The notes: a model not told the origin generated them from the letters alone. A stretch of 64,000 nt of DNA from an uncultured Clostridia bacterium (GCA_944384985.1 CALWVM010000003.1:62001-126000); one strand, 5' to 3'; counted from the first letter of the stretch, positions 25,455 through 36,640 are shown. Translations and numbers: made by a program.

Positions 25455-26390
25455 ATGCAAGAATTTCTGCCGGAAGGCATCCGCTTTGAGACGGAGGAAA
25501 ACCGAAAAAGGATCGCAAGCTTCCCGCGGCTTCGGGAAGCGTTTTATGAAAATGCGGTGCTCGAAGCGCGCGCCGTGCTGTGCGACCGCGCGCATAACCT
25601 GCACGTGGACCTGGGCGATACGAAGGGCTTTATGCCGCACGCCCAATGCGCGCTGGGGCTTGCGGAAGGGAAGGTTCGCGACATTGCGGTGATCTCCCGC
25701 GTGAACAAGCCTGTCTGTTTTCGTATTACCGCGTTTTATGACGACGACGCGGGCGTACGCACTGCCGTGCTCAGCCGGCGCGCCGTGCAGGAGGCGTGCA
25801 TGCAGCAATATGTTTCGCACCTTTGCGCGGGGGACGTGATCGACGCCGCCGTCACGCGCAACGAGGCGTTCGGTACATTCTGTGACATCGGCGCGGGGCT
25901 GACGGCGCTGCTGCCCATCGACGGCATTTCCGTTTCACGCATCCCCCACCCAAGCGTGCGCTTTGCCACCGGGCAGCGCATCCGAGCCGTGGTGCGCGGA
26001 CGCGACGACATGGGGCGCATCACGCTTTCGCACAAGGAGCTTTTGGGCACCTGGCAGGAGAACGCCGCGCGCTTTTCGGTGGGCGAGACCGTGCCCGGTA
26101 TCGTGCGTTCGGTGGAAAGCTATGGCATTTTTGTGGAGCTTGCGCCAAACCTTGCGGGGCTTGCAGAATTGTCGCCCGGCGTGCAGGCGGGCGACGGCGC
26201 AAGCGTATACATCAAAAGCATCTCGCCGGAGCGCATGAAGATCAAGCTGATCTTAGTCGATCATTTCCCTGCGCCCGAACAGCCGCTGCACATCCGGTAC
26301 CCGGACATCCGGCACATTGACCGCTGGGTCTATTCGCCGCCGGGGTGCGTAAAAACAGTGGAAAGTGTTTTTTCGGATGCAGATGCGTGA
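25455..26390 (+). CDS. S1 RNA-binding-domain protein (RpsA-like)
   Basis: A 311-residue protein with at least two S1 (OB-fold) repeats: GDVIDAAVTRNEAFGTFCDIGAGLTALLP at about residues 125-155 followed by ISLS-like MGRITLSHKELLGTW, and GETVPGIVRSVESYGIFVELAPNLAGL at about 210-235. A degenerate third repeat (EARAVLCDRAHNLHVDLGDTKGFMP) lies near residue 35. In Clostridia such proteins are often annotated as 30S ribosomal protein S1-like. It binds RNA, but its role is not known. The ribosome site (GGGTGA) is weak. Confidence 0.85.
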   Translation: MQEFLPEGIRFETEENRKRIASFPRLREAFYENAVLEARAVLCDRAHNLHVDLGDTKGFMPHAQCALGLAEGKVRDIAVISRVNKPVCFRITAFYDDDAGVRTAVLSRRAVQEACMQQYVSHLCAGDVIDAAVTRNEAFGTFCDIGAGLTALLPIDGISVSRIPHPSVRFATGQRIRAVVRGRDDMGRITLSHKELLGTWQENAARFSVGETVPGIVRSVESYGIFVELAPNLAGLAELSPGVQAGDGASVYIKSISPERMKIKLILVDHFPAPEQPLHIRYPDIRHIDRWVYSPPGCVKTVESVFSDADA

Positions 26391-26416
26391 CAGAAGATAA
26401 TTTTTGTCCGCTTTGT

Positions 26417-26445
26417 TTGCATTTTTTTGTGGAATATGTTAGGAT
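26417..26445 (+). promoter_or_regulatory. probable promoter of the lipase gene
   Basis: TTGCAT (26417-26422), 17-base spacer, TAGGAT (26440-26445). Confidence 0.55.
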
Positions 26446-26492
26446 ATATTTGTACATTTCCCCAAGGGCTTTCCACGAGGGAGGAATTTGAA

Positions 26493-28430
26493 ATGAAAAA
26501 GGGTCTTTTCAGAAAATCGGTCAGCCTGCTGCTTTCGGCGGCGCTTCTTCTGCTGCTGTTTGTTCCGGCGCTGGCAGCTTCCGACAAACAGGGCAAGAAC
26601 CCGCTTTTGATCGTTACCGGCTTTACAGAGTACACGCTGGTGGATACGACGACGGGCACAGCGGCGTTCCCGCCCGACACGCAAAACATTGTCAACACCG
26701 TAGCGGCAGCCGCACCTGCGCTTTTGCAGCTGCTTGTAAGCGGCAGGACGCAAGCGGACTTCGACGCGCTCTGCGACGCGGTGCTGCCCGTCGTGAACGC
26801 GCTGTTCGACCCGATCGCCTGCAATCCGGACGGCACGATCAAACACAACGAAGTGGGGCTGGCGGTCCAATATCCCGAATCGGTCGCCGAATACGGCCTG
26901 GAAACGATCATGCAGCCCGAAGCCTTTGACAAAGACCTCCTGCCCGCCGCCGTGAATGCAGTCGGCGCCGAAAATGTCTATGTCTACGGGCTTGACTGGC
27001 GGCTGGACCCCATGGACATCGCCGATGAAATAAACGAATGGGTCCAGCACATCCAAGCGCAGACGGGCGCCGAAAAAGTCTCCCTCGCAGGCATCAGCAT
27101 GGGCGGCGTCATGGTCTCGGCGTATCTTGCAAAATACGGCACAGCGGACGTTTCGAACGTCACCATGATCTCAAGCGCCTTTACGGGGCTGGAATACGTC
27201 GGGCGACTGTTCCGCGGGGAACTGGAGATCGACGAAAACGGGCTGTATCTGCTTTTAGAACAGCTCATCGGTTCGGATGTGCTCACGCGCATTTTCGGTT
27301 CGACGGGGATCGTGCGCGACCTTATCGCGCTTGTGGATGATCTGTACGCCGCTTGCGGCGACCGCATTTTTACGGAATGCCTGATCCCTGCGTTCGGCTA
27401 TAACCCCGGCATGTGGTCGTTCGTGCCCGCGGCGGATTATGCATCCTGCAAAGCGTTCATGTTCAGCCGCATGGATTCGACCGACGCCGAAAAAGCGGCG
27501 TTGGAAGCGAAGCTCGACGCCTACCACGAGGTGCAGGCGAACGTCGGCAACACGCTGAAAGCAGCCAAAGCGGCGGGTGTCAACGTTGCGATCGTCTCCA
27601 ACTACAACTGGCAGATGCCGCCCGTCTCCACCGCGTCGGAAATGACCGGTGACCAGGTGATCGAGACGATGCACACGAGCGGCTTTGCCACCTGCGCGAA
27701 CATCGGAGAAACGCTGCCCGAAGGTGTGACCAGCGGCTACGTCTCCCCCGACCGCATGATCGATGCATCTACCTGCCTTCTGCCGGATGAGACCTGGTTC
27801 ATCAAGAATATGAAGCATGTGGACTTCTCCATTGCGCAGAACCAATGCGACTTTTATATCTGGCTGATGACAACCGAAACACCCGTCAACATCCACTCAA
27901 ATGCGGCCTATCCGCAATTCCTGCTTTATAACCCCGAAACGAAGGTGCTCACGCCCCAGACGATGCTGCGCGGCGACGTGAACTTTGACGGGCGCGTGGA
28001 CCTTGTGGATGCAAGGCTGGTGCTGCGGCATGTCCGCTCGTTCATCACGCTTTCCGCTGTGGCGCTGGAGGCCGCGGATATGGACGGGAACAATATGGTC
28101 CTGCACGCGGACGCGCAGGCGATTATGGACAGCTATGCGGGCACAAAGTCCCAAACGGCAAGCGCGCTGTTTGCCATGGAAAGCCTTACGCAGACGCCGG
28201 AAGAGGATACGGGCAGCACGGGCGGCACGCTTCGCAGCGCCGCTGAAGACGTTGCCGGGCAGATCCGCGACGCGCTCGGTTCCCTCGGCTCTGTTTTGCA
28301 GCGCAGCGCTTCGGCAGCCCCCTCCAAGGAAGCGGACACGACCACGCCTGACGCACAGGCAGACGACGAGACAGCCGAAGCCGCTTCTGCGGCCGCGCAA
28401 GCCTGCACCGAAACCAGCACTGCCGCGTAA
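26493..28430 (+). CDS. secreted alpha/beta-hydrolase (lipase/LCAT-like) with a dockerin-like domain
   Basis: A 645-residue exported protein. Residues 1-30 are a signal peptide (basic KKGLFRK, then hydrophobic LLLSAALLLLLFVPALA). The hydrolase domain carries the nucleophile elbow SLAGISMGG (GxSxG) near residue 205 and resembles lecithin:cholesterol acyltransferase or PGAP1-type lipases. Near residue 490 a dockerin type I-like pair of calcium loops appears (DVNFDGRVDLVDARLVLRHV, then AADMDGNNMVLHADAQAIM). The tail is Ala/Thr/Glu-rich and low complexity. GAGGGAGGAA precedes the ATG. No cohesin is in the window. Confidence 0.82.
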   Translation: MKKGLFRKSVSLLLSAALLLLLFVPALAASDKQGKNPLLIVTGFTEYTLVDTTTGTAAFPPDTQNIVNTVAAAAPALLQLLVSGRTQADFDALCDAVLPVVNALFDPIACNPDGTIKHNEVGLAVQYPESVAEYGLETIMQPEAFDKDLLPAAVNAVGAENVYVYGLDWRLDPMDIADEINEWVQHIQAQTGAEKVSLAGISMGGVMVSAYLAKYGTADVSNVTMISSAFTGLEYVGRLFRGELEIDENGLYLLLEQLIGSDVLTRIFGSTGIVRDLIALVDDLYAACGDRIFTECLIPAFGYNPGMWSFVPAADYASCKAFMFSRMDSTDAEKAALEAKLDAYHEVQANVGNTLKAAKAAGVNVAIVSNYNWQMPPVSTASEMTGDQVIETMHTSGFATCANIGETLPEGVTSGYVSPDRMIDASTCLLPDETWFIKNMKHVDFSIAQNQCDFYIWLMTTETPVNIHSNAAYPQFLLYNPETKVLTPQTMLRGDVNFDGRVDLVDARLVLRHVRSFITLSAVALEAADMDGNNMVLHADAQAIMDSYAGTKSQTASALFAMESLTQTPEEDTGSTGGTLRSAAEDVAGQIRDALGSLGSVLQRSASAAPSKEADTTTPDAQADDETAEAASAAAQACTETSTAA

Positions 28431-28458
28431 CGGTACAAAGCACAACAAGCTTCTTTTC

Positions 28459-28480
28459 CCGCCCCGAAAACCCGGGGCGG
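28459..28480 (+). terminator. hairpin after the lipase gene (first copy of a repeated terminator stem)
   Basis: CCGCCCCG (28459-28466) pairs with CGGGGCGG (28473-28480). The identical 22-base hairpin recurs at 28715-28736, where a T-run follows; this first copy lacks the T-run. Confidence 0.7.
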
Positions 28481-28500
28481 TGAGTATGTCGAAAAAATAA

Positions 28501-28714
28501 CTTTTGCTCCCCTTGTCAGGGGTGATCCCCGTGGTGCGGGGAAATGTCGCGAAGCGACAAAGGGGACGGCCGCCGTCAGCGGCTGTCGAGCGAAGCGAGA
28601 CTGAGGGGTAGTCAAAGCCCTTGAATTTTCAAGACTTCTCTCCCTTCGGCACGCGCTTTGCGCGTGCCACCTCCCTCGTCAGAGGGAGGAAAAATTACTT
28701 TATCCACAGTCTGC
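28501..28714. repeat. palindromic intergenic repeat element between duplicated hairpins
   Basis: A gene-free stretch packed with small palindromes: CCCCT/AGGGG (28509-28522), TCCCCG/CGGGGA (28526-28542), TGTCGC/GCGACA (28545-28559), CTTGAA/TTCAAG near 28620, GGCACGCGC/GCGCGTGCC (28648-28668) and CTCCCTC/GAGGGAG (28671-28688). The last two, together with the adjoining CTCTCCCTTC, look like a dispersed repeat family of clostridial genomes. The element is bracketed by two identical 22-base hairpins. Confidence 0.7.
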
Positions 28715-28743
28715 CCGCCCCGAAAACCCGGGGCGGTTTTTTT
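28715..28743 (+). terminator. intrinsic terminator (second copy)
   Basis: The same CCGCCCCG/CGGGGCGG stem as at 28459-28480, here followed directly by seven T. Confidence 0.88.
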
Positions 28744-28840
28744 GCGTGTGCCGCAAGCTGTCGAAATCTGCCCACCCCGAACAACCCCTCGCAGGACAGC
28801 CGGCGGCTGCTCCGTAATAAAATTGTAACCATTCTGCCGC

Positions 28841-28868
28841 TTGTTTTGTTAGAAAATCTTGTTACAAT
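28841..28868 (+). promoter_or_regulatory. possible promoter of the two-component system
   Basis: TTGTTT (28841-28846), 16-base spacer, TACAAT (28863-28868). TTGTAAC (28823-28829) and GTTACAA (28861-28867) form an inverted repeat over it, a possible regulator site. Confidence 0.45.
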
Positions 28869-28955
28869 ACAGAAAACGGGCGAGAAAGGCTTTCACTTTG
28901 CCGGTAAATTTGGTATGATACAGTAGGCAATTTGAAGATAAAGAGGGAAAACAGT

Positions 28956-29645
28956 ATGTATACGGTTTTGGTTTGTGACGATGACAAGGCGATCCTGGAT
29001 TCTCTGGAGATCTATCTGCATCTTGAGGGGTACGAGGTCATCAAAGCGACCAACGGCAAGGAAGCGCTTGCGGCTGCTGCAAGCAACACCCTGCACTGCA
29101 TCATTCTCGATATCATGATGCCGGGGCTCGACGGTCTGAACGCTACGCTCAAACTGCGCGAGCACCACAACGTGCCCATCATCCTGCTCTCCGCCAAAAG
29201 CGAGGACACCGACAAGATCACCGGCCTCTCGTTCGGCGCGGACGACTACGTCACAAAGCCGTTCAACCCGCTCGAGCTCATGGCGCGCGTCAAATCGCAG
29301 ATCCGCCGCTATGCTACGCTTGGGAGCCTCGAAGTGCGCGAAAACGTGCTGACCACCGGCGGGCTTTCGCTCGACCCCGATTCCAAGGAAGTCACGCTCG
29401 ACGGCGAACCCGTGCGCCTGACCGCCACGGAATACGGGATTCTGGAATTTTTGATGAAAAATATGGGCAGGGTGCTTTCCACGAACCAGATCTACGAGGC
29501 GGTCTGGAACGAGCCCGCCTTTTCCACCGAAAAAACCGTGACCGTACACATCCGCCGCATCCGTGAAAAAATCGAAATCAATCCCAAAGACCCGAAGTAT
29601 CTGAAGGTGGTGTGGGGCATTGGCTACAAAATCGAAAAATATTAA
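28956..29645 (+). CDS. OmpR/PhoB-family response regulator
   Basis: A 229-residue regulator. The receiver domain shows VLVCDDDKAILDSLEIYL (acidic pocket), the phospho-acceptor in LDIMMPGLDG, LLSAKSE (Thr/Ser switch) and DDYVTKPF (Lys). A winged-helix domain follows (GILEFLMKNMGRVLSTNQIY, TVTVHIRRIREKIE, VVWGIGYKIEKY). The ATG at 28956 with GAGGGA upstream is preferred to a TTG eight codons earlier. It overlaps the kinase gene by 26 bases, which identifies its partner. Confidence 0.94.
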   Translation: MYTVLVCDDDKAILDSLEIYLHLEGYEVIKATNGKEALAAAASNTLHCIILDIMMPGLDGLNATLKLREHHNVPIILLSAKSEDTDKITGLSFGADDYVTKPFNPLELMARVKSQIRRYATLGSLEVRENVLTTGGLSLDPDSKEVTLDGEPVRLTATEYGILEFLMKNMGRVLSTNQIYEAVWNEPAFSTEKTVTVHIRRIREKIEINPKDPKYLKVVWGIGYKIEKY

Positions 29646-32157
29646 ATACTCCTACGGCCTGAAGACCATCGCATTCCTGCTGGCAGCGGTGTGCGTGTTC
29701 TCGGGCGCGTGGATCACGGGCAGCATGTTGAAAATTTTGAATGATTTCGGCTGGGAGAACACCATGGTGCGCGAAAAGCCCGTATTCACGGATACCGCGC
29801 TGTTCCAGAACGAGGTCGGCAATGCTGTGCTCAACGTATACAACGCCTGCATCTACAACGACTGGGAAACCGACGCCCTGCCGACATTTGCCACGCTTGA
29901 AGAGGAGCAGGCCGCCGCCGAGCAGATGCGGCAAAACCTGCGTGAACGCGTATATGAGGAGCTTTCGGGAGAATATCGCTACGTCTATAACGAATACGGC
30001 GAGCCCGTTACCGCCGTTTCGGGCGGGACGGCGCAGACCTATACGCCCACCCAAGCGGAATTGGAGGAAGCGTATCAGACGGCGTCCACCACCTACGAAC
30101 TGCGGGATTTCACCAACGCTTCCGTTTTTATCAACGCGGCAATGACCGAAGAGGAACTTGCCGATGCGGTTGCGGAAGTGTATAACGCGCAGCTAAGCTT
30201 TGCACAGCGCACATTCCGTGCGGGCGTGCTGCGCGCGCAGGAATCGCTTGCCGCGCTGCAAAACTTTCGGTATTTCCTGATCGATACACAGACCGGGGAA
30301 TGGATAACCAACATGGAGGGCGTTGCTTCCGCCGACGACTTTTTCAACGCCTTTTCCGACGACGACTGGTTTTTCGGCTACACGGTCGAAAGCGGTCTGA
30401 TCCGTTATTCCGAATCCGCTTCGCAGATGCTGTTGAACGACGTCTGGAACGGGGGCGTCTCCGAAAATTTTGCGTCGTTTCTGGATGCCAATTTTTCGGA
30501 AGCGGGCTATGACATCTATGTCGGCGTTCCGCGGTCACTTGTGGCGGGCGACAGTTTTTGGGACGCCGCGCAGACTTTCCAGAAAAGCTCCGACCAGATC
30601 GACCAGCTGCTGGCGGCGCTGGTGAGCACACTGACCGTTGCACTGGCGCTTTCCATCTATTTGCTGCTGACCGCTGGGCGTGTGCGCGGGAGCGAGGATG
30701 TACAGTTCCTGCCGCAAGACCGTCTGCCGGGCGACGTGCATTTTCTGTTCTCCGCAATTCTCTGCACAATCTCTGGGCTTCTGGCTTTCGGTTTGATGGA
30801 AGAATTCATCGGCGTTACAGACGACACCACTTACCAGATCCGCAGCGTCTCGCTTTTGCAGCTGGGCGCCTCCCTCTGCGCAGCACTGCTGTATGCCTTT
30901 ATTACGGAATGGATCTTATCGGTCGCAAAATATGCGAAATCCGACCGCTCGTATTTCGCCTCCATGCTGCTTGTTCGCGGCGGACGGCGGTTCTGGCGCT
31001 GGTGTAAGCGCTTGTACGGCGGGCGGCATCGGTTGACGCACATCACAAGGAAAACCGTCGTGTTTGTCGTTTTGTATCTGCTTATCAATTTCCTGCTGCT
31101 GGCAACGGGCAACTCGGCAATGATCCTCCCGGTACTGCTCTTTAACATCGTGGTACTGCTGCTGGTGCGGCGGTATCTGTCCGCACTGGATCAAATCATG
31201 GATGCGGCCGAGGCGGGCAAGCGCGGTGAAACGCCGAAGCCGCTCGACGCAGACCACATGCCCGAACCGCTCGGAAACTTGGCGCGCAACCTGCGCATCA
31301 CGCAGGAGGAAATGCAAAAAGCGGTGCAGGAGGCAATCAAAGGAGAGCGGATGAAAGCGGAACTCATCACCAACGTTTCGCACGACCTGAAAACGCCGCT
31401 GACCTCCATTATCTCGTATGTGGACCTGCTCAAGAAGTGCGACATCCAAGACCCGAACGCGCAGGACTATATCAATGTGCTCGATGAAAAGTCCACCCGC
31501 CTTAAACGGCTCATTGAAGATCTGGTCGAGGCATCGAAAGCGTCGTCGGGCGCGATAACGCTGCACAAAATGCACGTCAACCTCTATGAACTGGCGGTGC
31601 AGGCGATCGGCGAGCTGGAGGACAGCTTTGAAGAACGCGATCTGCAAATCGTGCTCAACACCCCCGAAGAAGCGCCTGTCGTGTTTGCCGACAGCCAGAA
31701 GACCTGGCGCGTCATCGACAACCTGCTGAACAACGCACGCAAATACTCCCTGCCGGGTTCACGGGTCTATGTAGATGTGTTTTCCGCAGGCGATTGCGGC
31801 GTGTTCCGCATCAAAAACGTATCCGGCGAGCCGCTGAACATCGACCCGGAGGAGCTGACCCAGCGCTTTGTGCGCGGCGACGCTTCACGAACCCTCGAGG
31901 GCAGCGGGCTGGGGCTTTCGATCGCCAAAGACCTGTGCAAATTACAGGGCGGTGAACTAAAGCTCGAGATCGACGGCGATCTATTTAAGGCGACCGTATC
32001 TTTACCCGCCTCGGGCGGTGCGGAACTTGCAGCCGCGGCGCAGGCGCAGCAGCAGGAGCTGCAAGCGCAGCTGCCGCAGGCTGTTACAGAAAAAGCGCCC
32101 GTACCTGACCAAGACGCGGAGCCCGGCACAGCGCCGGCAGAAGAAAGGAAGGCTTGA
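29620..32157 (+). CDS. sensor histidine kinase with large extracytoplasmic region and multi-TM core
   Basis: An 845-residue membrane kinase. The first membrane segment (TIAFLLAAVCVFSGAWITG) is followed by about 280 extracytoplasmic residues and then six or so further membrane segments (LAALVSTLTVALALSIYLLL, FLFSAILCTISGLLAFGL, LLINFLLLATGNSAMILPVLLF). The catalytic core has the H-box VSHDLKTPLTSIISYVDLL, the N-box DNLLNNARKYS and the G-box GSGLGLSIAKDL, ending in an Ala/Gln-rich tail. A TTG start (29620) is needed to keep the first membrane segment; the next ATG falls after it. The signal sensed is unknown. Confidence 0.88.
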   Translation: MATKSKNIKYSYGLKTIAFLLAAVCVFSGAWITGSMLKILNDFGWENTMVREKPVFTDTALFQNEVGNAVLNVYNACIYNDWETDALPTFATLEEEQAAAEQMRQNLRERVYEELSGEYRYVYNEYGEPVTAVSGGTAQTYTPTQAELEEAYQTASTTYELRDFTNASVFINAAMTEEELADAVAEVYNAQLSFAQRTFRAGVLRAQESLAALQNFRYFLIDTQTGEWITNMEGVASADDFFNAFSDDDWFFGYTVESGLIRYSESASQMLLNDVWNGGVSENFASFLDANFSEAGYDIYVGVPRSLVAGDSFWDAAQTFQKSSDQIDQLLAALVSTLTVALALSIYLLLTAGRVRGSEDVQFLPQDRLPGDVHFLFSAILCTISGLLAFGLMEEFIGVTDDTTYQIRSVSLLQLGASLCAALLYAFITEWILSVAKYAKSDRSYFASMLLVRGGRRFWRWCKRLYGGRHRLTHITRKTVVFVVLYLLINFLLLATGNSAMILPVLLFNIVVLLLVRRYLSALDQIMDAAEAGKRGETPKPLDADHMPEPLGNLARNLRITQEEMQKAVQEAIKGERMKAELITNVSHDLKTPLTSIISYVDLLKKCDIQDPNAQDYINVLDEKSTRLKRLIEDLVEASKASSGAITLHKMHVNLYELAVQAIGELEDSFEERDLQIVLNTPEEAPVVFADSQKTWRVIDNLLNNARKYSLPGSRVYVDVFSAGDCGVFRIKNVSGEPLNIDPEELTQRFVRGDASRTLEGSGLGLSIAKDLCKLQGGELKLEIDGDLFKATVSLPASGGAELAAAAQAQQQELQAQLPQAVTEKAPVPDQDAEPGTAPAEERKA

Positions 32158-32159
32158 CA

Positions 32160-32357
32160 ATGCTGACTTCTCTTTGTGTTTTTGTCATTCTGAGCGGCGC
32201 GGCGGCCGCGCTGCTCATTGCTCGCCGGCTGCGCCGCAGCCCCTCGGAGGGCGTAGTGTGCGACGTGCTGGAGGGTGTGCAGGTTTTCGGCTACTGTATG
32301 GTCGCGTTAGAAAGCGTGGCGTTATACGGCGTGCTTTCAGGACAGATTCAATTTTAG
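32160..32357 (+). CDS. small membrane protein after the sensor kinase
   Basis: A 65-residue protein with two hydrophobic stretches (LTSLCVFVILSGAAAALLIA and VQVFGYCMVALESVALYGVL). It begins 2 bases after the kinase stop, with AGGAAGG inside the kinase 3' end, so it is co-translated. Not recognised; it may modulate the kinase. Confidence 0.65.
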   Translation: MLTSLCVFVILSGAAAALLIARRLRRSPSEGVVCDVLEGVQVFGYCMVALESVALYGVLSGQIQF

Positions 32358-32383
32358 ATATTGCATATTCGCAATCAAACACA

Positions 32384-32424
32384 AAAACACCGGGCGCAGT
32401 CAGTGGACTGCGCCCGGTGTTTTT
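32384..32424. terminator. bidirectional terminator
   Basis: AAAACACCGGGCGCAGTC / GACTGCGCCCGGTGTTTT, a perfect 18-bp stem with loop AGTG, between convergent operons. Confidence 0.93.
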
Positions 32425-32442
32425 GCATGTTTCTGTTTTGGT

Positions 32443-33117
32443 TTATGCCGATTTTTTTGTTTTGCCCTTCGGCGGCTTGTCGCCAAGCTCTACCAGCTTG
32501 TTCGCCCCCGCCCACAAAAGCATGGCGATGAACAGGAACAGCATAAGGAAGAACGCCGTCGTCAGGCGGAGTGTTTCGACCGTTATCAACCCGCCAAAAA
32601 GAACGCCAATGACCGATTCCGGGAAGAACGCCGAAAGGTTCAGCGTCCCGTCTAAAAACGGCGCTGCCACATAGTGGAACGAAATATACATCGCGATCAT
32701 CGAAAGGATCCCGCCGCCTGCGATGCACATTGGGACGGTTTTCTTTTTTGATACGATCGCAAAGACCAGGATCACAAGCGCCAGCACCACCGCCAATGCG
32801 AAGAACACGACGAATGAGATCGCCGCAGGCTTCACGATATTCAGCGAATCCGACACCTGCACGGACCCTTCGCCCAGATACTGTTCCAGCGTCGGCAGAA
32901 ACTCTGTAAAGATTTTATGCAAGCTTAAAGTCTCTTTCGTCTCGCCGGTGTCCGCCGTGTTGCCCTGCAGCTGCGAAAGCAGCTGAAATGCAGAGGACTG
33001 AGTCAAAATATACACCAAGTTGCTGAAATATGCCGATATCGGCACGCACACGGCAAGAATCGCCATTATCAGGCGGTACAGCACCTCTTTGCCGCCTTTT
33101 TGCTTTGTTTTTGCCAT
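32443..33117 (-). CDS. four-TM membrane protein, unknown function
   Basis: A 224-residue protein. Membrane segments are visible at LYRLIMAILAVCVPISAYFS, AAISFVVFFALAVVLALVIL, CIAGGGILSMIAMYISFHYV and LTTAFFLMLFLFIAMLLWAG, with an extracytoplasmic loop of about 60 residues after the first and a basic tail (KPPKGKTKKSA). AAGGAGA lies upstream of the ATG. It follows glnS by 44 bases and is probably the last gene of the gltX-glnS transcript. Family not recognised. Confidence 0.72.
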   Translation of the reverse strand: MAKTKQKGGKEVLYRLIMAILAVCVPISAYFSNLVYILTQSSAFQLLSQLQGNTADTGETKETLSLHKIFTEFLPTLEQYLGEGSVQVSDSLNIVKPAAISFVVFFALAVVLALVILVFAIVSKKKTVPMCIAGGGILSMIAMYISFHYVAAPFLDGTLNLSAFFPESVIGVLFGGLITVETLRLTTAFFLMLFLFIAMLLWAGANKLVELGDKPPKGKTKKSA

Positions 33118-33161
33118 AACCGGTTCTCCTTTACTGCTCCTGATTCACATGCGCGCAAAGC

Positions 33162-34853
<1,692 letters not shown>

Positions 34854-34906
34854 TCGAAAGCCTCCTTTGGGGGCGCCTGCGCGCCGCCATTCTCCGTTTT
34901 TCGGGG

Positions 34907-36574
34907 TCAAATGCTTTTATAATAGTCCGCCGCCGCCTGCAGCCGCGCGCGCACGGTCTTTTCCCCCAAGAGCCGCAGGATCGTGCAGAGATCCGGGGTG
35001 TTGGTGCGCCCTGTGACTGCCACGCGGATGACCGTGGACACGTCGCTGACATTGCCCTTATAATTTTCCGGATTGGCTTTCCAGTCGCGCATCTCCGGTG
35101 CAAAGCCCAGCGGCGCGCAAATGGATTTTACCTTGGCAAACCATTCGGGATTGTCATCTTCGGGCGACCAGACCGTCAAATACTGTTCTAAGATCGCCGC
35201 CGCATCCTGCGGATTGATCGATTCCGGCAGCGTGTAGTCCGGCGTGTAAAGGTCGTCATACATATAGGAAAAATACATTGGCACTTCCGAGAATGCCGCA
35301 ATATCCTTGCGCGGCTTTTTGCCGCCGCGGTCGAGCGCGAACATCCCCATGGCCTTGTCTTTATTCGCTTCGAGCCGTTTTGCAAAATCCGGGTCAAACG
35401 CTTTTGCCCAGGCAAGCGTGCCGTCGTATACCGCTTCGGCACTCATGCGGGAAATGCAGTTTTTGCTGACGTCACGCAGCTTCTGCATATCGAACAGCGC
35501 GCCCGACACGGAAAGCTTTTTGAGGTTAAAGGGGAACGCGGTGAGTTCTGCGGTCGGGTTCGCGCGCCGCCAGTCCTCGAAATTGGAGTTGAGCAGGGTC
35601 AGCAGGTATTCCTTGACGCTCTCTGCCGGGTATCCCTCTTCGGCAAAATGGCTGACCGCCGCTTCGGGGTCCTTGCGCTTGGAAATTTTACGCTTACCGC
35701 CCGTTTCCGCATCGATCTTCATGATCTGCGGGGTGTGGGCGTATTTCGGCACGCGGAACCCACACGCGCGAAACAGCGCGATGTGCTTGGGCAGCGAGGG
35801 CAGCCATTCCTCGCCGCGGATGACGTGCGTGGTGCGCATATAGTGGTCGTCGCAGACGTGCGCGAAGTGGTAGGTCGGCACGCCGTCGCTTTTGAGAAGC
35901 ACCTCGTCAATGATGTTTTCCGGCATTTCAAGTTTTCCGCGCGCCATGTCCTCAATCGTAATGCGGCGCGATTCGTCGCCGTCGGAACGAAGCCGCAGCA
36001 CATAGGGCTTGCCGGCTTTCAGGTTCGCTTCGATCTCTTCATCCGAAAGGTCGCGGCATTTCGCGTATTTTCCGAAATATCCGCGCAAAAGCGCCCCCTC
36101 GCGTTCCTGCCGGTCGCGCAATTCTGCGAGCTCTTCCGCCGTGCAGAAGCACGGATAAGCAAGGCCGCAGCGCACCAGGTCCTTTGCGACGGTCTGATAA
36201 ATTTCCACACGCGCGGACTGCGTGTATGGCCCGTATGTACCTTTCTCGCCGTCCTTGGTCACGCCCTCGTCAAAGGTGATGCCGAACGCTTCGAGCCCAT
36301 CTAAGATCGCCGCCACGCCGTCGCCGATCTCGCGTTTTTTATCCGTATCTTCAATACGCAGGTACACAACGCCTTTCGACTGCCGCGCGGTCATATAATC
36401 CGCAAGCGCCCCAAACAGCCCACCGATATGCAGATACCCCGTGGGGCTCGGTGAAAAGCGGGTCACGCGCGCGCCCTCGGGAAGACGACGCGGCGGATAC
36501 TGCGCCTCCAGATCGGCGGGTGTTTTTTGGATATGCGGGAACAAAAGCTCCGCGATTTTTTGCGTGTCTGTCAC
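34907..36574 (-). CDS. gltX: glutamate-tRNA ligase
   Basis: Charges tRNA-Glu. The 555-residue class I synthetase has [19 protein letters not shown] (HIGH-type), [12 protein letters not shown], a Cys-containing insert [32 protein letters not shown] and the KMSKS motif as [12 protein letters not shown]. It is longer than the usual 480-500 residues. The GTG start at 36574 has GAGGTG at 36584-36589. First gene of the transcript, followed by glnS after 53 bases. Confidence 0.95.
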   Translation of the reverse strand: MTDTQKIAELLFPHIQKTPADLEAQYPPRRLPEGARVTRFSPSPTGYLHIGGLFGALADYMTARQSKGVVYLRIEDTDKKREIGDGVAAILDGLEAFGITFDEGVTKDGEKGTYGPYTQSARVEIYQTVAKDLVRCGLAYPCFCTAEELAELRDRQEREGALLRGYFGKYAKCRDLSDEEIEANLKAGKPYVLRLRSDGDESRRITIEDMARGKLEMPENIIDEVLLKSDGVPTYHFAHVCDDHYMRTTHVIRGEEWLPSLPKHIALFRACGFRVPKYAHTPQIMKIDAETGGKRKISKRKDPEAAVSHFAEEGYPAESVKEYLLTLLNSNFEDWRRANPTAELTAFPFNLKKLSVSGALFDMQKLRDVSKNCISRMSAEAVYDGTLAWAKAFDPDFAKRLEANKDKAMGMFALDRGGKKPRKDIAAFSEVPMYFSYMYDDLYTPDYTLPESINPQDAAAILEQYLTVWSPEDDNPEWFAKVKSICAPLGFAPEMRDWKANPENYKGNVSDVSTVIRVAVTGRTNTPDLCTILRLLGEKTVRARLQAAADYYKSI

Positions 36575-36611
36575 AGCCGTTCACACCTCGCAATTTCAGG
36601 TATACTGTTAT

Positions 36612-36640
36612 ATTATCGCAGAAAACCGCCAAAGTATCAA
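36612..36640 (-). promoter_or_regulatory. promoter of the gltX-glnS operon
   Basis: Minus strand TTGATA (36635-36640), 17-base spacer, GATAAT (36612-36617). Confidence 0.65.

Noticed and set aside
26493-28430. Evidence for a cellulosome
   Set aside because: A single dockerin-like module on a lipase, with no cohesin or glycoside hydrolase nearby other than cytoplasmic MalQ, is not enough.
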